NCBI GenBank assembly: GCA_934486825.1
Contig: CAKSQF010000003.1
Span: 59,133 to 123,132 of the forward strand
Length of the DNA stretch: 64,000 nt
Direction of reading: 5' to 3'
Source: an uncultured Eubacteriales bacterium
GTDB taxonomy: Bacteria > Bacillota > Clostridia > Oscillospirales > CAG-272
A program made the translations under genes and the position numbers. Below, in pieces: positions 1-9,584 of the stretch; positions within the stretch are counted from its first letter, which is position 1; each line of letters starts with the position of its first letter. The notes below the pieces were generated by a model. The model did no database searches and was not told the origin of the DNA. It was given only the letters and a program-made list of their open reading frames with translations.

Positions 1-2197
1 AATCCTTTCCCCAGAAGCAGGGGTCGAATTTGCCGCAGTAATTATTGTCTGATGTCAGCGACCCGTCCGCTTCTCTGCCGCGGAACCATTTGTCGCCGAT
101 ATTATCGCCGCCGTCAACGAAGAGCAGGCGGTAGTTTTTTGCTCTGTTTTCAAAATATCTGCGCTCTGCGGCAAGAGCCGACTTTCTTTCGGGATCGGTT
201 TCGTGTTCAAGCAGCAGACCCGCAAGCACGGAAATTCCGAAATCGTTGATATAACCCTCCATCGACCACGAAAATCCCTCGCGCGAGCCGGGAGTCCAGC
301 CGAGGAATATCGATTTTTCGAGAAGCTCACGACCGCCGTCGGTCGGGGTCGGCGAGTAGACGCAGGCGTTTTTGTATGCGGCGGCGTATGCCTTTTCAAT
401 ATCGAAACCGAAGTCTTTGACCGCGGCATCGGCGAAAATGATGTCCGACGAAGTGCCTACCATGCAGTTTACTCCTCCGGGAGCCGACCAGCGCGGTATC
501 AGCCCGTTGTCGTCGTAATGCTTCAGAAAGCCGTTCAGAAGGCGGGGCATATCCTGCGGACAAAGCAGGGAATATGCCGGCCAGCAGGTGCGGTAGGTGT
601 CCCAGAACCCGTTGTTTATCATCATTTCGCCCTCTTCGACCCGATCGGTGTAGGGTGAGCGGTACACATATACCGGAGCTTTGTCGGTTCCGATATTTTC
701 GGCTGTCGAATTCGGATATTTGAAGAGGCAGTAAAGTCCGGAATAGATATTTTCAAGATCGCGCTCTGCGGCACCCTTTATGTTGTCTATGCAGGAAAGC
801 TTGCCGTCCCAGCGGTCGGCAGCGTCGGCACAGATACTTTCAAAGGTTCTGCCGCGCAGTTCGAGATCGTGATTTTTCTTTGCCTGCCCGTATGATATGT
901 ATGATGTGGCAAAGGTCATGTATATCTTATCCGCGGAAAATGATGCGATCGCATTTTTTCCGCAGACCGCGGTCGATATCGGCTTTTCGGAGAAGGTTCC
1001 GTAGATATACACGGTCTTTGAGCAGTTGTTTTTATGGTCGGAGAAGGCGGTGAAGCTGCCGTCATCGTCAAAGGCGATGCCGCCGGACCCGTTCTGACAG
1101 TCGAAGATCACCGAATGATGCACGGCACTTTTGCCGAACGATAACATGGCAATAAGTCCGTGATCTGTCGGGGATATCTCTATCATACTGTCTGCGGCGT
1201 CCCCGCCCTTTTCGTCAAATGCGACCGAGTAATAGTGAGCAAAAGCAAGCTCGTTTTCGTGAGCGAAAATGTTCGTCATGTCGGCTGTGGCAAAGCCCTT
1301 GCCGTCACCCGCAAGTCGGGAGGTGTTTATCATGAACTGCCATGTTCCTCTGTCGCCGATCCAGATCGACGGCTCGTGCGAGATGCCGATGCTGTCAAAC
1401 CTGCGGCTGAGATAGTCGTAGTGTTTGTCGGACGCATGATTTGTGATCGGACCGTACATGTTGAAGCCGTGCGGAAGCAGAACGGCGGGCGCGGTCAGAC
1501 CGCGGGAGAATGATGAAGAGTCATTCGTTCCGCGGAGAATGTTTATGTAGTGGCAGAGCCTCGTCCGCTCGGTCGGCTTGCGGTCGTATATCGATATGTC
1601 GTCGAAGAAGCTCTCAAAATCCGAGCTTTTGGGCGGACCGTCGTATGAAATAACTGTCCTTGTTACCGTCTTGCCCGCAAGAGCGCCGAGCGGGACGGAT
1701 ATTTTGTTCCACTGGCAGACGTACAGTCTTTTTGACTTTCCCATTGAGGATGGGTCGGCATGAACGCCGTTTCCGTCGCATATACCCTTGTCCGACAGCC
1801 TGCTTCCGTCTGACAGATAAAGATCTACCGAGAAAAATGACTGCGAGTAATTATAGTCGTAATTTTCTTCGGCGCGGGAGGGAAATATGTAATATTCAAG
1901 GGTGCTGTTTTCCGAGACCGTTATGTTCTGACCGTCGGCGATGACGACTTCAAAACGCATCGGTTCCTTTTCGGGATGTCCGGATATTTTCAGCACTCCA
2001 TCACCCGATATGCCTGTGTGTTCGTAGCCCACAAGGCTTTTGTCGGGACCGTCGCAGACCGACAGTCGGAGGTCGCAGGGGGACGGTGCGTCGTATGTGT
2101 ACGACCGTCCGGAGTCAAATGAGTCAAAAAAAAGAGTTGTTTTTTCGAAAAACTTCGGCAGAAGCTTTTCGGTGCTGTCCGATATTATGCGTTTCAT
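1..2197 (-). CDS. GH92 family alpha-mannosidase, 3' end cut by window edge
   Basis: The minus-strand frame is open from the ATG at 2195-2197 to the window edge (about 732 codons), so the C-terminus is missing. Residues 1 to about 270 look like the beta-sandwich domain that precedes the GH92 (alpha/alpha)6 barrel. Around residues 525-620 come GH92-like blocks: FWDTYRTCWP, then LIPRWSAPGG, then MVGTSSDIIFADAAVK. GH92 enzymes are calcium-dependent exo-alpha-mannosidases, mostly alpha-1,2, acting on N-glycans or mannans. The catalytic acid and base near the C-terminus may lie beyond the edge. The N-terminus (MKRIISDSTEKLL) has no signal peptide, so the enzyme is probably cytoplasmic, unlike the secreted Bacteroides enzymes. 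An AAGGA-type ribosome site precedes the ATG. The family call rests on remembered motifs; the linkage specificity is unknown. Confidence 0.8.
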   Translation of the reverse strand, partial: MKRIISDSTEKLLPKFFEKTTLFFDSFDSGRSYTYDAPSPCDLRLSVCDGPDKSLVGYEHTGISGDGVLKISGHPEKEPMRFEVVIADGQNITVSENSTLEYYIFPSRAEENYDYNYSQSFFSVDLYLSDGSRLSDKGICDGNGVHADPSSMGKSKRLYVCQWNKISVPLGALAGKTVTRTVISYDGPPKSSDFESFFDDISIYDRKPTERTRLCHYINILRGTNDSSSFSRGLTAPAVLLPHGFNMYGPITNHASDKHYDYLSRRFDSIGISHEPSIWIGDRGTWQFMINTSRLAGDGKGFATADMTNIFAHENELAFAHYYSVAFDEKGGDAADSMIEISPTDHGLIAMLSFGKSAVHHSVIFDCQNGSGGIAFDDDGSFTAFSDHKNNCSKTVYIYGTFSEKPISTAVCGKNAIASFSADKIYMTFATSYISYGQAKKNHDLELRGRTFESICADAADRWDGKLSCIDNIKGAAERDLENIYSGLYCLFKYPNSTAENIGTDKAPVYVYRSPYTDRVEEGEMMINNGFWDTYRTCWPAYSLLCPQDMPRLLNGFLKHYDDNGLIPRWSAPGGVNCMVGTSSDIIFADAAVKDFGFDIEKAYAAAYKNACVYSPTPTDGGRELLEKSIFLGWTPGSREGFSWSMEGYINDFGISVLAGLLLEHETDPERKSALAAERRYFENRAKNYRLLFVDGGDNIGDKWFRGREADGSLTSDNNYCGKFDPCFWGKD

Positions 2198-2249
2198 CGG
2201 CACGATTCCTTTCGTATACTGTTGTCCGTGGCAAACGGTACCTATATGT

Positions 2250-2278
2250 ATTATAACATCCTGCCGTGCCGATGTCAA
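2250..2278 (-). promoter_or_regulatory. Sigma-70-type promoter of the GH92 gene
   Basis: On the minus strand TTGACA (2273-2278) and TATAAT (2250-2255) are separated by 17 bases, a full consensus match. Transcription would start near 2243, giving a leader of about 45 bases before the ATG at 2197. It is divergent from the pyr promoter about 75 bases away. Confidence 0.85.
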
Positions 2279-2351
2279 CAGAGCATGCCGCGATAGTCAA
2301 AAAAGCCAAAAAATTTTTTCTGATATTTATCAAAATTGTGGCATAAGCCTA

Positions 2352-2380
2352 TTGACATTGAGAAATGTTTATTGTATAAT
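2352..2380 (+). promoter_or_regulatory. Sigma-70-type promoter of the pyr operon
   Basis: TTGACA (2352-2357), 17 bases, TATAAT (2375-2380): full consensus. The start should be near 2387. The roughly 50-base leader holds a small hairpin, GGGGC-AACT-GCCCC (2392-2405), directly at the predicted RNA 5' end, then AGGAGG (2424-2429) before pyrC. The leader is too short for a classic PyrR attenuator and I see no convincing PyrR-binding loop or terminator. Control by the hairpin or by choice of start nucleotide, as in some enteric pyr genes, is only a guess. Confidence 0.85.
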
Positions 2381-2437
2381 AACCGAGGCTTGGGGCAACT
2401 GCCCCGATGATAAACAGATAAAGAGGAGGTTGCCGTA

Positions 2438-3676
2438 ATGAAGAAGAAGCAGTCGGGTCTGATATCTGTTTATATAAACGGTGTTTTCATAAGGAAAGAT
2501 ATTTCGTCTGTTGTTTCCGTTTTCGGTGACAGCAGTATTTTTTTGAATCCGGAGCGTTTCGCTCCCGGGTCTGATATCGCGGTTTTACCGGCTTTCTGTG
2601 ATGTACATGTACATTTCAGAGAGCCGGGTTTTTCATACAAGGAGGATATCGCGAGCGGATGCGCCGCCGCCGCGAGAGGCGGGTACACCGATGTGTGCAC
2701 GATGCCGAATCTTGATCCTGTACCCGATTCGGTCGAGGCGATAAAGAAACAGCTTGATATAATCGGGAAAAGCGCGAAAATCGGCGTTCATCCGTATGCC
2801 TCTATAACAAAAAAAGAGGCTGGAAGCGAAATAGTCGATATGGAAGAGCTTGCACCCTATTGCATTGCCTTTTCGGATGACGGCAGGGGTGTGCAGAGCG
2901 AGGACATGATGCGGCAGGCGATGATAAGAGCAAAATCGGTCGGGAAGATGATAGTCGCCCACTGCGAGGATGATCGGCTCAGAGGCGACGGCTACATCCA
3001 CGACGGCGACTATTGCAGAGCGCACGGACACAGAGGAATCGTCGGTGAAAGCGAATGGCGTCAGATCGAACGGGACATAAGGCTTGCGGCAGAGACAGAA
3101 TGCAGCTATCACGTCTGCCATATATCGACCGCCGAGAGCGTAAGGCTTATAAGAGAGGCAAAAGCTTGCGGGATCGATATCAGTTGTGAAACGGCACCGC
3201 ACTATCTGGTTCTGAACGACAGCATGCTCGAAGAGGACGGCAGATTCAAGATGAACCCGCCGATAAGAAGCGAAGCCGACAGGGCAGCCCTGATCGAAGG
3301 CATAGCCGACGGCACGATCGACATGATCGCAACCGATCACGCGCCGCATGCCGCATCCGAAAAATCGGGCGGGCTTGAAAAAAGCCTTATGGGTGTGGTC
3401 GGACTTGAAACCGCTTTTCCGGTACTTTATACCGAGCTTGTGAAGAAAAACATAATTACACTTGAAAAGCTGATCGGGCTGATGTCGGTTGCGCCGCGCA
3501 GGCGGTTCGGTCTGCCGGAGCGCGGAGATTTGTGCGTGTTCGATCTCGGGGCGGAGTACACCGTCGATCCCGCCGAATTTGCGGGCAGGGGCAGAAGCAC
3601 GCCGTTTGAAGGAAGAAGAGTGTTCGGAAAGAATCTGTTGACTGTATGCGGAGGTAAGATTGTATGGCAGGCATGA
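2438..3676 (+). CDS. pyrC: Dihydroorotase (class I)
   Basis: This 412-residue amidohydrolase closes carbamoyl-aspartate to dihydroorotate, the third step of de novo pyrimidine synthesis. The metal ligands H57 and H59 lie in VHVHFREPG; HCED, CHISTAES and the catalytic TDHAPH (D300) follow, all typical of the class I dinuclear zinc enzyme. Length is normal (420-430). AGGAGG lies 8 bases before the ATG. It is the first gene of the pyr operon and overlaps carA by 13 bases, so translation is probably coupled. Confidence 0.95.
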   Translation: MKKKQSGLISVYINGVFIRKDISSVVSVFGDSSIFLNPERFAPGSDIAVLPAFCDVHVHFREPGFSYKEDIASGCAAAARGGYTDVCTMPNLDPVPDSVEAIKKQLDIIGKSAKIGVHPYASITKKEAGSEIVDMEELAPYCIAFSDDGRGVQSEDMMRQAMIRAKSVGKMIVAHCEDDRLRGDGYIHDGDYCRAHGHRGIVGESEWRQIERDIRLAAETECSYHVCHISTAESVRLIREAKACGIDISCETAPHYLVLNDSMLEEDGRFKMNPPIRSEADRAALIEGIADGTIDMIATDHAPHAASEKSGGLEKSLMGVVGLETAFPVLYTELVKKNIITLEKLIGLMSVAPRRRFGLPERGDLCVFDLGAEYTVDPAEFAGRGRSTPFEGRRVFGKNLLTVCGGKIVWQA

Positions 3677-4758
3677 AAAAGAGAAAGATAGTTTTTGAAA
3701 ACGGGGAAGAATATTACGGTGAATCGTTCGGAAGCGATGCCGAGGCGGTCTGCGAGATAGTGTTCAACACTTCGATGGTGGGCTATCAGGAGATAATCTC
3801 CGACCCGTCCTACACCGATCAGGCGATAGTGATGACATATCCGCTGATAGGCAACTACGGAACCGCCGACGAGGATTACGAGACCAAGCTTCCGACCGCG
3901 GGCGGACTGATTGTGAGAGAGTACAACGATCTGCCGTCGAATTTCAGATACACGAAAACGCTGTCCGAGGTAATGGAGGAATACAGGATCCCCGGAATAA
4001 GCGGAGTGGATACGCGGAAGCTTACGAGAAGTATAAGAGATGCGGGAAGCAGAAGAGTGGCGATCACCGATGCCGATACCCCGACAGAGCGCGCCGTGGA
4101 GCTGATAAGAAACACTCCTGTTCCGCACGACGCGGTCGCGAGGGTCAGCTGTAAAAAAAGATGGTATTCGAGAACCGCAAACGCCGCCTACAATGTGGTT
4201 GCGGTAGACTGCGGAATAAAGCTCAACATAATCCGCTCGCTCAATGCAAGGGGATGCAACGTTACGGTGGTTCCGTACAACACACAGCTTTCCGAGATCG
4301 AAAAAATGCGCCCGGACGGAATTTTTCTTTCGAACGGACCCGGCGACCCGCAGGACGTCGGCGAGGTGATCGGGCTCGTCAGGCAGGTCAGGGGAAAATA
4401 TCCGCTGTTCGGTATCTGTCTCGGTCACCAGCTTATAAGCCTTGCCTGCGGAGCAGAGACCTACAAGCTCAAATTCGGACACAGGGGAGGCAATCACCCG
4501 GTAAAGAATCTTTGCACCGGAAAGGTTGAGATAACATCGCAGAATCACAGCTTTGCGGTAAGAGAAGAGAGCCTTGCGGGAACCGGACTTGAAATTACGC
4601 ATGTCAATCTGCTTGACGGGACGGTTGAAGGGGTCCGCGACAGAGAATCCGGGATGTTCAGCGTCCAGTATCATCCGGAAAGCGCACCCGGTCCGCAGGA
4701 CAGCGCGTATCTGTTTGACAGCTTTATTGCAATGATGGAGGGAAAAGCGAATGCCTAA
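3664..4758 (+). CDS. carA: Carbamoyl-phosphate synthase small (glutaminase) subunit
   Basis: A 364-residue class I amidotransferase subunit that releases ammonia from glutamine for carbamoyl phosphate synthesis by CarB. The N-terminal CarA domain (FENGEEYYGESFG, then YQEIISDPSYTDQ) is followed by the glutaminase domain with the nucleophile C252 in GICLGHQ and the H337/E339 pair in YHPES. The ATG at 3664 is 9 bases after GGAGG (3650-3654). A second ATG at 3673 makes an ATGA overlap with the pyrC stop but is too far from that site, so 3664 is preferred. It overlaps carB by 8 bases. Confidence 0.96.
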   Translation: MAGMKKRKIVFENGEEYYGESFGSDAEAVCEIVFNTSMVGYQEIISDPSYTDQAIVMTYPLIGNYGTADEDYETKLPTAGGLIVREYNDLPSNFRYTKTLSEVMEEYRIPGISGVDTRKLTRSIRDAGSRRVAITDADTPTERAVELIRNTPVPHDAVARVSCKKRWYSRTANAAYNVVAVDCGIKLNIIRSLNARGCNVTVVPYNTQLSEIEKMRPDGIFLSNGPGDPQDVGEVIGLVRQVRGKYPLFGICLGHQLISLACGAETYKLKFGHRGGNHPVKNLCTGKVEITSQNHSFAVREESLAGTGLEITHVNLLDGTVEGVRDRESGMFSVQYHPESAPGPQDSAYLFDSFIAMMEGKANA

Positions 4759-7700
4759 GAGAACTGATCTGAAGAAAATACTTGTCATCGGCTCGGGTCC
4801 GATAGTGATCGGGCAGGCGGCGGAGTTTGACTATGCGGGAACGCAGGCGTGTCTCGCGCTCAAGGAGGAGGGTTACGAGGTAATACTCTGTAATTCGAAC
4901 CCCGCGACAATAATGACCGATACGTCGATCGCAGACAAGGTCTATATGGAGCCGCTGAATCTTGAATATCTTGCAAGAATAATCAGATATGAGCGTCCGG
5001 ACGCAATAGTTCCCGGAATCGGAGGTCAGACCGGACTCAATCTCGCAATGCAGCTTGAAAAAAAGGGAATTTTGCGCGAATGTAACACGGTTTTGCTCGG
5101 CACAAGCAGTGAAAGCATAGAGCGCGCGGAGGATCGCGAGCTTTTCAAGGAGCTTTGCGAACAGCTCGGCGAGCCGGTACTGCGTTCGCGGATTGCCGAA
5201 AGCATAAGCGACGGACTTCTCGCGGCGGAGGAGATCGGATATCCCGTCGTACTGCGCCCCGCCTTCACGCTCGGCGGGACGGGCGGCGGATTTGCCGATG
5301 ACCCGGACGAATGTGCCGAGCTTCTGCGCGGTGCGCTTGAACTTTCGCCGGTACATCAGGTGCTTGTCGAAAAGAGCATAAAAGGCTATAAGGAAATAGA
5401 ATACGAGGTTATCAGAGACGCAAACGACACGGCGATAACCGTCTGCAACATGGAAAACATCGATCCCGTGGGCATCCATACCGGTGACTCTGTTGTCGTA
5501 TGCCCGTCGCAGACGCTCACAAACAAGGAGTATCACATGCTCCGCGACAGCGCGTTGCGCATCATCAGGGCGCTGAAAATAGAGGGAGGATGCAATGTGC
5601 AGTTTGCGCTTGATCCGCTGTCGTTCAGATATTATCTGATCGAGGTGAATCCGAGAGTTTCGCGCTCGTCGGCGCTTGCAAGCAAGGCAAGCGGTTACCC
5701 GATAGCGAGAGTCAGTGCAAAGATCGCCGTCGGCATGCATCTTGACGAAATAATGATAGCGAACACTCCCGCCTCGTTCGAGCCGACGCTTGATTATGTG
5801 GTCACGAAAATGCCGCGCTTCCCGTTTGATAAATTTTCGTCGGCAAACAACAAACTGTCAACCCAGATGAAGGCGACCGGAGAGGTTATGAGCGTCGGCA
5901 GGACGATCGAAGAGAGTCTGCTCAAGGCGGTGAGATCGCTTGAGATCGGTGTCGATCATCTCTATATGAAAAAATTCGACGAAGCGGGGGATGAAGAACT
6001 GCTTTCGTACATCAAGGACGGAACCGATGACCGTCTGTGGGCAATTGCCGAGCTGATGCGCAGAGAGACCGATATGGGTATGATCTGCGAGGCAACGAAG
6101 ATAGATATGCTCTTCCTTGAAAAGCTCTCCAATATAGTCAGGGAGGAAAAGAGGCTGTCGGATAATGTCGGTGATGAAAAGCTTCTTCGCGAGGCGAAGC
6201 GTATGGGATTTTCCGACCGCGCGGTCGCGAGACTCTGGAGAACGACCGAGGACGAGGTATATGCAATGCGCGAAAAGCTCGGGCTTTTCCCGGTCTACAA
6301 GATGATCGATACCTGCGCATCCGAATTTGACAGCTATATCCCATACTTCTATTCGACCTATGAAGACGAAAACGAATCGGTGGTTTCCGACAGAAAGAAA
6401 ATAGTAGTTCTCGGATCGGGACCGATACGCATAGGGCAGGGCGTGGAATTCGACTATTCGACCGTCCACGCGGTTACGACCATAAAGAAATCGGGATATG
6501 AGGCAATAATCATAAACAACAACCCGGAAACGGTGTCAACCGACTATACCTGCTCGGATAAGCTCTATTTTGAACCGCTCTGCGTCGAAGATGTCATGAA
6601 TATAATTCATCTTGAAAATCCGATCGGGATTGTCGCCTCACTCGGAGGTCAGACCGCAATAAATCTGTCCGACAGACTCGCACGGCGCGGGGTAAGGATA
6701 ATAGGGACCGACTGTGAGGCGATCGACAAAGCCGAAAACCGTGAGCTTTTCGAAAAGCTTCTTCTTGAACTCGGTATTCCGCAGCCTCCCGGAAGAGCGG
6801 TTACAAAAATCTCCGACGGACTTTGCGCGGCAAAAGAGGTCGGATATCCGGTGCTCGTGCGCCCGTCTTTCGTACTCGGAGGCAGGGCTATGCAGATAGT
6901 TGCCGACGGAGATCAGCTTTGCAGATATCTGCGCACGGCAGTTGAGATCGATGAGGATAAGCCGGTGCTTGTCGATAAGTATATCGTCGGCAAGGAACTT
7001 GAGGTCGATGCAATATGCGACGGCAGGGATGTCTTTGTGCCCGGGATAATGGAGCTTGTCGAACGCACGGGTATTCACAGCGGCGATTCTATAAGCGTAT
7101 ACCCGACCTTCAGCGTCAGCGACAGAGTCAGGGAAACGATTCTTGATTATACAAGACGGCTCGGACTCGGCATCGGTATCGTCGGTCTGTACAACATACA
7201 GTTTATCGTGGACAAATCAGAAAATGTCTATATAATCGAGGTAAATCCGCGCTCGTCGAGAACGGTTCCGTTTCTCTCAAAGGCGACCGGCTTCCCGCTT
7301 GCCGATATTGCGACAAAGGTGATGCTCGGGGAGTCGCTTGCGGCTCAGAAGCTTGACCGACCGCAGCCGACGCGCAAAAACCGCTGGTACGTGAAGGCTC
7401 CCGCCTTCTCCTTCTCAAAGCTCCGCGGACTTGACGCATACCTGTCGCCCGAGATGAAGTCCACGGGCGAGGCGATAGGCTATGACAGCAGTCTGACGAG
7501 AGCGCTTTACAAGGCGCTAAAGGCAAGCGGAATGAGCGTCACGAATTACGGAACCGTGCTTGTGACCGTTGCGGACGGCGACAAGGAGGAGGCGCTTCCG
7601 CTGATACGCAGATTCTATAATCTCGGCTTCAACATTCAGGCGACCGAGGGAACCGCGCTCTTTTTGAAGAAGAACGGGATAAGGACTCACATGCTCGGCA

Positions 7701-7930
7701 AGATATCCGAAGGAAGCAGTGAGATTCCCGAGGCAATCAGACAGGGCTATGTGACCTATGTTATAAACACGAGAGACGTAAGCTCGTCGGATGTGCTTTC
7801 GGACGGACATGAGATCAGACGCTGTGCCGTAGAAAACAATGTTACGATGTTCACATCTCTTGATACGGTAAGGGTAATGCTCGATGTGCTTGAAGAGATG
7901 ACCCTCGGCATATCGACAATCGACGCATGA
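4751..7930 (+). CDS. carB: Carbamoyl-phosphate synthase large subunit
   Basis: A 1059-residue synthase built as two tandem ATP-grasp halves. Each half opens with the same nucleotide-binding motif: VIGSGPIVIGQAAEFDY near residue 13 and VLGSGPIRIGQGVEFDY near residue 553. The C-terminal MGS-like domain (about residues 920-1059) is where UMP, IMP or ornithine effectors bind in known enzymes. It makes carbamoyl phosphate from bicarbonate, two ATP and CarA-derived ammonia. Length fits the family (1060-1075). Lying inside a pyr operon, it probably serves pyrimidine synthesis, though it could also feed arginine synthesis. Its stop overlaps an ATG at 7927 of the next frame. Confidence 0.97.
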   Translation: MPKRTDLKKILVIGSGPIVIGQAAEFDYAGTQACLALKEEGYEVILCNSNPATIMTDTSIADKVYMEPLNLEYLARIIRYERPDAIVPGIGGQTGLNLAMQLEKKGILRECNTVLLGTSSESIERAEDRELFKELCEQLGEPVLRSRIAESISDGLLAAEEIGYPVVLRPAFTLGGTGGGFADDPDECAELLRGALELSPVHQVLVEKSIKGYKEIEYEVIRDANDTAITVCNMENIDPVGIHTGDSVVVCPSQTLTNKEYHMLRDSALRIIRALKIEGGCNVQFALDPLSFRYYLIEVNPRVSRSSALASKASGYPIARVSAKIAVGMHLDEIMIANTPASFEPTLDYVVTKMPRFPFDKFSSANNKLSTQMKATGEVMSVGRTIEESLLKAVRSLEIGVDHLYMKKFDEAGDEELLSYIKDGTDDRLWAIAELMRRETDMGMICEATKIDMLFLEKLSNIVREEKRLSDNVGDEKLLREAKRMGFSDRAVARLWRTTEDEVYAMREKLGLFPVYKMIDTCASEFDSYIPYFYSTYEDENESVVSDRKKIVVLGSGPIRIGQGVEFDYSTVHAVTTIKKSGYEAIIINNNPETVSTDYTCSDKLYFEPLCVEDVMNIIHLENPIGIVASLGGQTAINLSDRLARRGVRIIGTDCEAIDKAENRELFEKLLLELGIPQPPGRAVTKISDGLCAAKEVGYPVLVRPSFVLGGRAMQIVADGDQLCRYLRTAVEIDEDKPVLVDKYIVGKELEVDAICDGRDVFVPGIMELVERTGIHSGDSISVYPTFSVSDRVRETILDYTRRLGLGIGIVGLYNIQFIVDKSENVYIIEVNPRSSRTVPFLSKATGFPLADIATKVMLGESLAAQKLDRPQPTRKNRWYVKAPAFSFSKLRGLDAYLSPEMKSTGEAIGYDSSLTRALYKALKASGMSVTNYGTVLVTVADGDKEEALPLIRRFYNLGFNIQATEGTALFLKKNGIRTHMLGKISEGSSEIPEAIRQGYVTYVINTRDVSSSDVLSDGHEIRRCAVENNVTMFTSLDTVRVMLDVLEEMTLGISTIDA

Positions 7931-7944
7931 AAAGGAGTGACCGG

Positions 7945-8676
7945 ATGAAACAGGATATGTATCTGATTATACACAATAAGGAAATTGCGCCGTCGGTGTT
8001 CGAAATGACTGTCGAAGGCGACGGAACGCCGATAAAAAGACCCGGGCAGTTTGTAAATATAAAGCTCGACGGCTTTTTTCTGCGCAGACCGATTTCGGTG
8101 TGCGACTATGATGAAAAAAAGATAAAGCTGATATACAAAATCGTCGGCGGTGGAACCGAAAAGCTTGCCGGGATGAAAGAAGGAGAGAGACTTGACATGC
8201 TTGTCGGGCTCGGAAACGGGTTTGACATCCGGACTTCCGGGGATACCCCTCTTCTGATAGGCGGCGGTGTGGGAGTCCCTCCGCTCTACGGACTTTGCAA
8301 AAAACTTGTCGCAGAGGGCAAGAGACCGTCGGTGATACTCGGCTTCAACAAGGCTGACGAAATCTTTTACGAAAAAGAATTTTCGGCACTTTCGGACAGG
8401 GTAATTATTACAACGGTTGACGGGAGCAGGGGCATAAAGGGGTTTGTGACCGCCGCGATGAACGATATCCCATACAGTTATATTTACACCTGCGGACCGA
8501 AGGCAATGCTTTCGGCGGTAAGTGCGGCGGCAAAGACAAGCGGACAGTTCAGTCTTGAAGAGAGAATGGGCTGCGGTTTCGGTGCGTGTATGGGATGCAC
8601 CTGCAAAACAAAGAGCGGAGCGAAGCGGGTCTGCCGCGAGGGTCCGGTATTTGTCAGGGAGGAGATCGAATGGTGA
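7945..8676 (+). CDS. pyrK: Dihydroorotate dehydrogenase B, electron-transfer subunit
   Basis: A 243-residue ferredoxin-reductase-like protein that passes electrons from PyrD FMN to NAD through FAD and a [2Fe-2S] cluster. The FAD motif RRPISVCDYD, the nucleotide motif GGGVGVPPLYGLC and the cluster cysteines C210, C215, C218 and C230 are present. An upstream ATG at 7927 overlaps the carB stop (ATGA), but AAGGAG (about 7931-7936) sits at good distance from the ATG at 7945, so MKQDMYL is chosen. PyrK marks the class 1B, NAD-dependent pathway usual in Firmicutes. It overlaps pyrD. Confidence 0.94.
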   Translation: MKQDMYLIIHNKEIAPSVFEMTVEGDGTPIKRPGQFVNIKLDGFFLRRPISVCDYDEKKIKLIYKIVGGGTEKLAGMKEGERLDMLVGLGNGFDIRTSGDTPLLIGGGVGVPPLYGLCKKLVAEGKRPSVILGFNKADEIFYEKEFSALSDRVIITTVDGSRGIKGFVTAAMNDIPYSYIYTCGPKAMLSAVSAAAKTSGQFSLEERMGCGFGACMGCTCKTKSGAKRVCREGPVFVREEIEW

Positions 8677-9584
8677 ATACAAAAATCAGACTGTGCGGCA
8701 GAGAGCTTGACAATCCGGTGATACCGGCAAGCGGTACATTCGGGTACGGCTACGAATTTGCGGAGCTTTACGACATAAACTGCCTCGGGAGCCTTTCGTT
8801 CAAGGGTACGACGAGAGAAGCGCGCTTCGGAAACCCCACGCCCCGTATTGCCGAATGCAGCTCGGGTATGCTGAACTCGGTCGGATTGCAGAATCCCGGA
8901 GTCGAAGCGGTGATCGCAGAGGAGCTTCCCAAGCTGAGAAGTTGTTTTCACAAGCCGGTAATGGCGAACGTGAGCGGATTTTCGACAGAGGATTATGTTT
9001 ACACGGTCGAAAGACTGGACGGCGAAGATAATATAGGGTGGTTTGAGATAAATATTTCCTGCCCGAATGTTCACGGCGGCGGTCTGGCGTTCGGGACCGA
9101 TCCGAAAAATGCCGCGTCGGTCACGGCGGCTGTCAGGAAAGTTACCGCAAAGCCGGTCATAATAAAGCTGTCGCCGAATGTGACCGATATAACCGCGATC
9201 GCAAAGGCGTGCGAGGATGCGGGAGCCGACGGCATATCGCTCATAAATACGCTTGTCGGGATGAGAATCGACCCGAAAACGAGAAAACCGATCCTTGCGG
9301 TCGGTTCGGGCGGTCTGTCCGGACCCGCAGTCAAGCCGGTTGCGGTAAACATGGTGTACAAGGTCTATGAGTCGGTAAAAATTCCGATAGTCGGAATGGG
9401 CGGCATTGCGACTGCGGAGGATGTGATCGAATTCATGCTCGCCGGAGCGACCGCGGTCGAGGTCGGCGCAGCAAATCTCGTCGATCCGTTTGCATGCAAA
9501 AAAATAATCGACCGCCTGCCCGAAGTAATGAGAAAATATAATATACAGAGTCTTGAAGAAATAACGGGAGGAGCACACAGATGA
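8670..9584 (+). CDS. pyrD: Dihydroorotate dehydrogenase B, catalytic subunit
   Basis: A 304-residue FMN-dependent TIM barrel that oxidises dihydroorotate to orotate. The catalytic base C131 lies in NISCPN, which is the class 1 signature (class 2 uses Ser). The phosphate-binding blocks IVGMGGIA and GATAVEVGAAN are present near the C-terminus. The frame is open further upstream, but GGGAGG just before the ATG at 8670 and the 7-base overlap with pyrK fix the start. It should form a heterotetramer with PyrK. Confidence 0.95.
   Translation: MVNTKIRLCGRELDNPVIPASGTFGYGYEFAELYDINCLGSLSFKGTTREARFGNPTPRIAECSSGMLNSVGLQNPGVEAVIAEELPKLRSCFHKPVMANVSGFSTEDYVYTVERLDGEDNIGWFEINISCPNVHGGGLAFGTDPKNAASVTAAVRKVTAKPVIIKLSPNVTDITAIAKACEDAGADGISLINTLVGMRIDPKTRKPILAVGSGGLSGPAVKPVAVNMVYKVYESVKIPIVGMGGIATAEDVIEFMLAGATAVEVGAANLVDPFACKKIIDRLPEVMRKYNIQSLEEITGGAHR

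Noticed and set aside
2381..2437. PyrR attenuator or pyrimidine riboswitch in the pyr leader
   Set aside because: The leader is about 50 bases, has only one small hairpin, no terminator and no clear PyrR-binding loop.
3427..4788. Long minus-strand frame opposite carA
   Set aside because: It is the antisense shadow of carA; composition is Arg/Cys/His-rich and no family is recognised.
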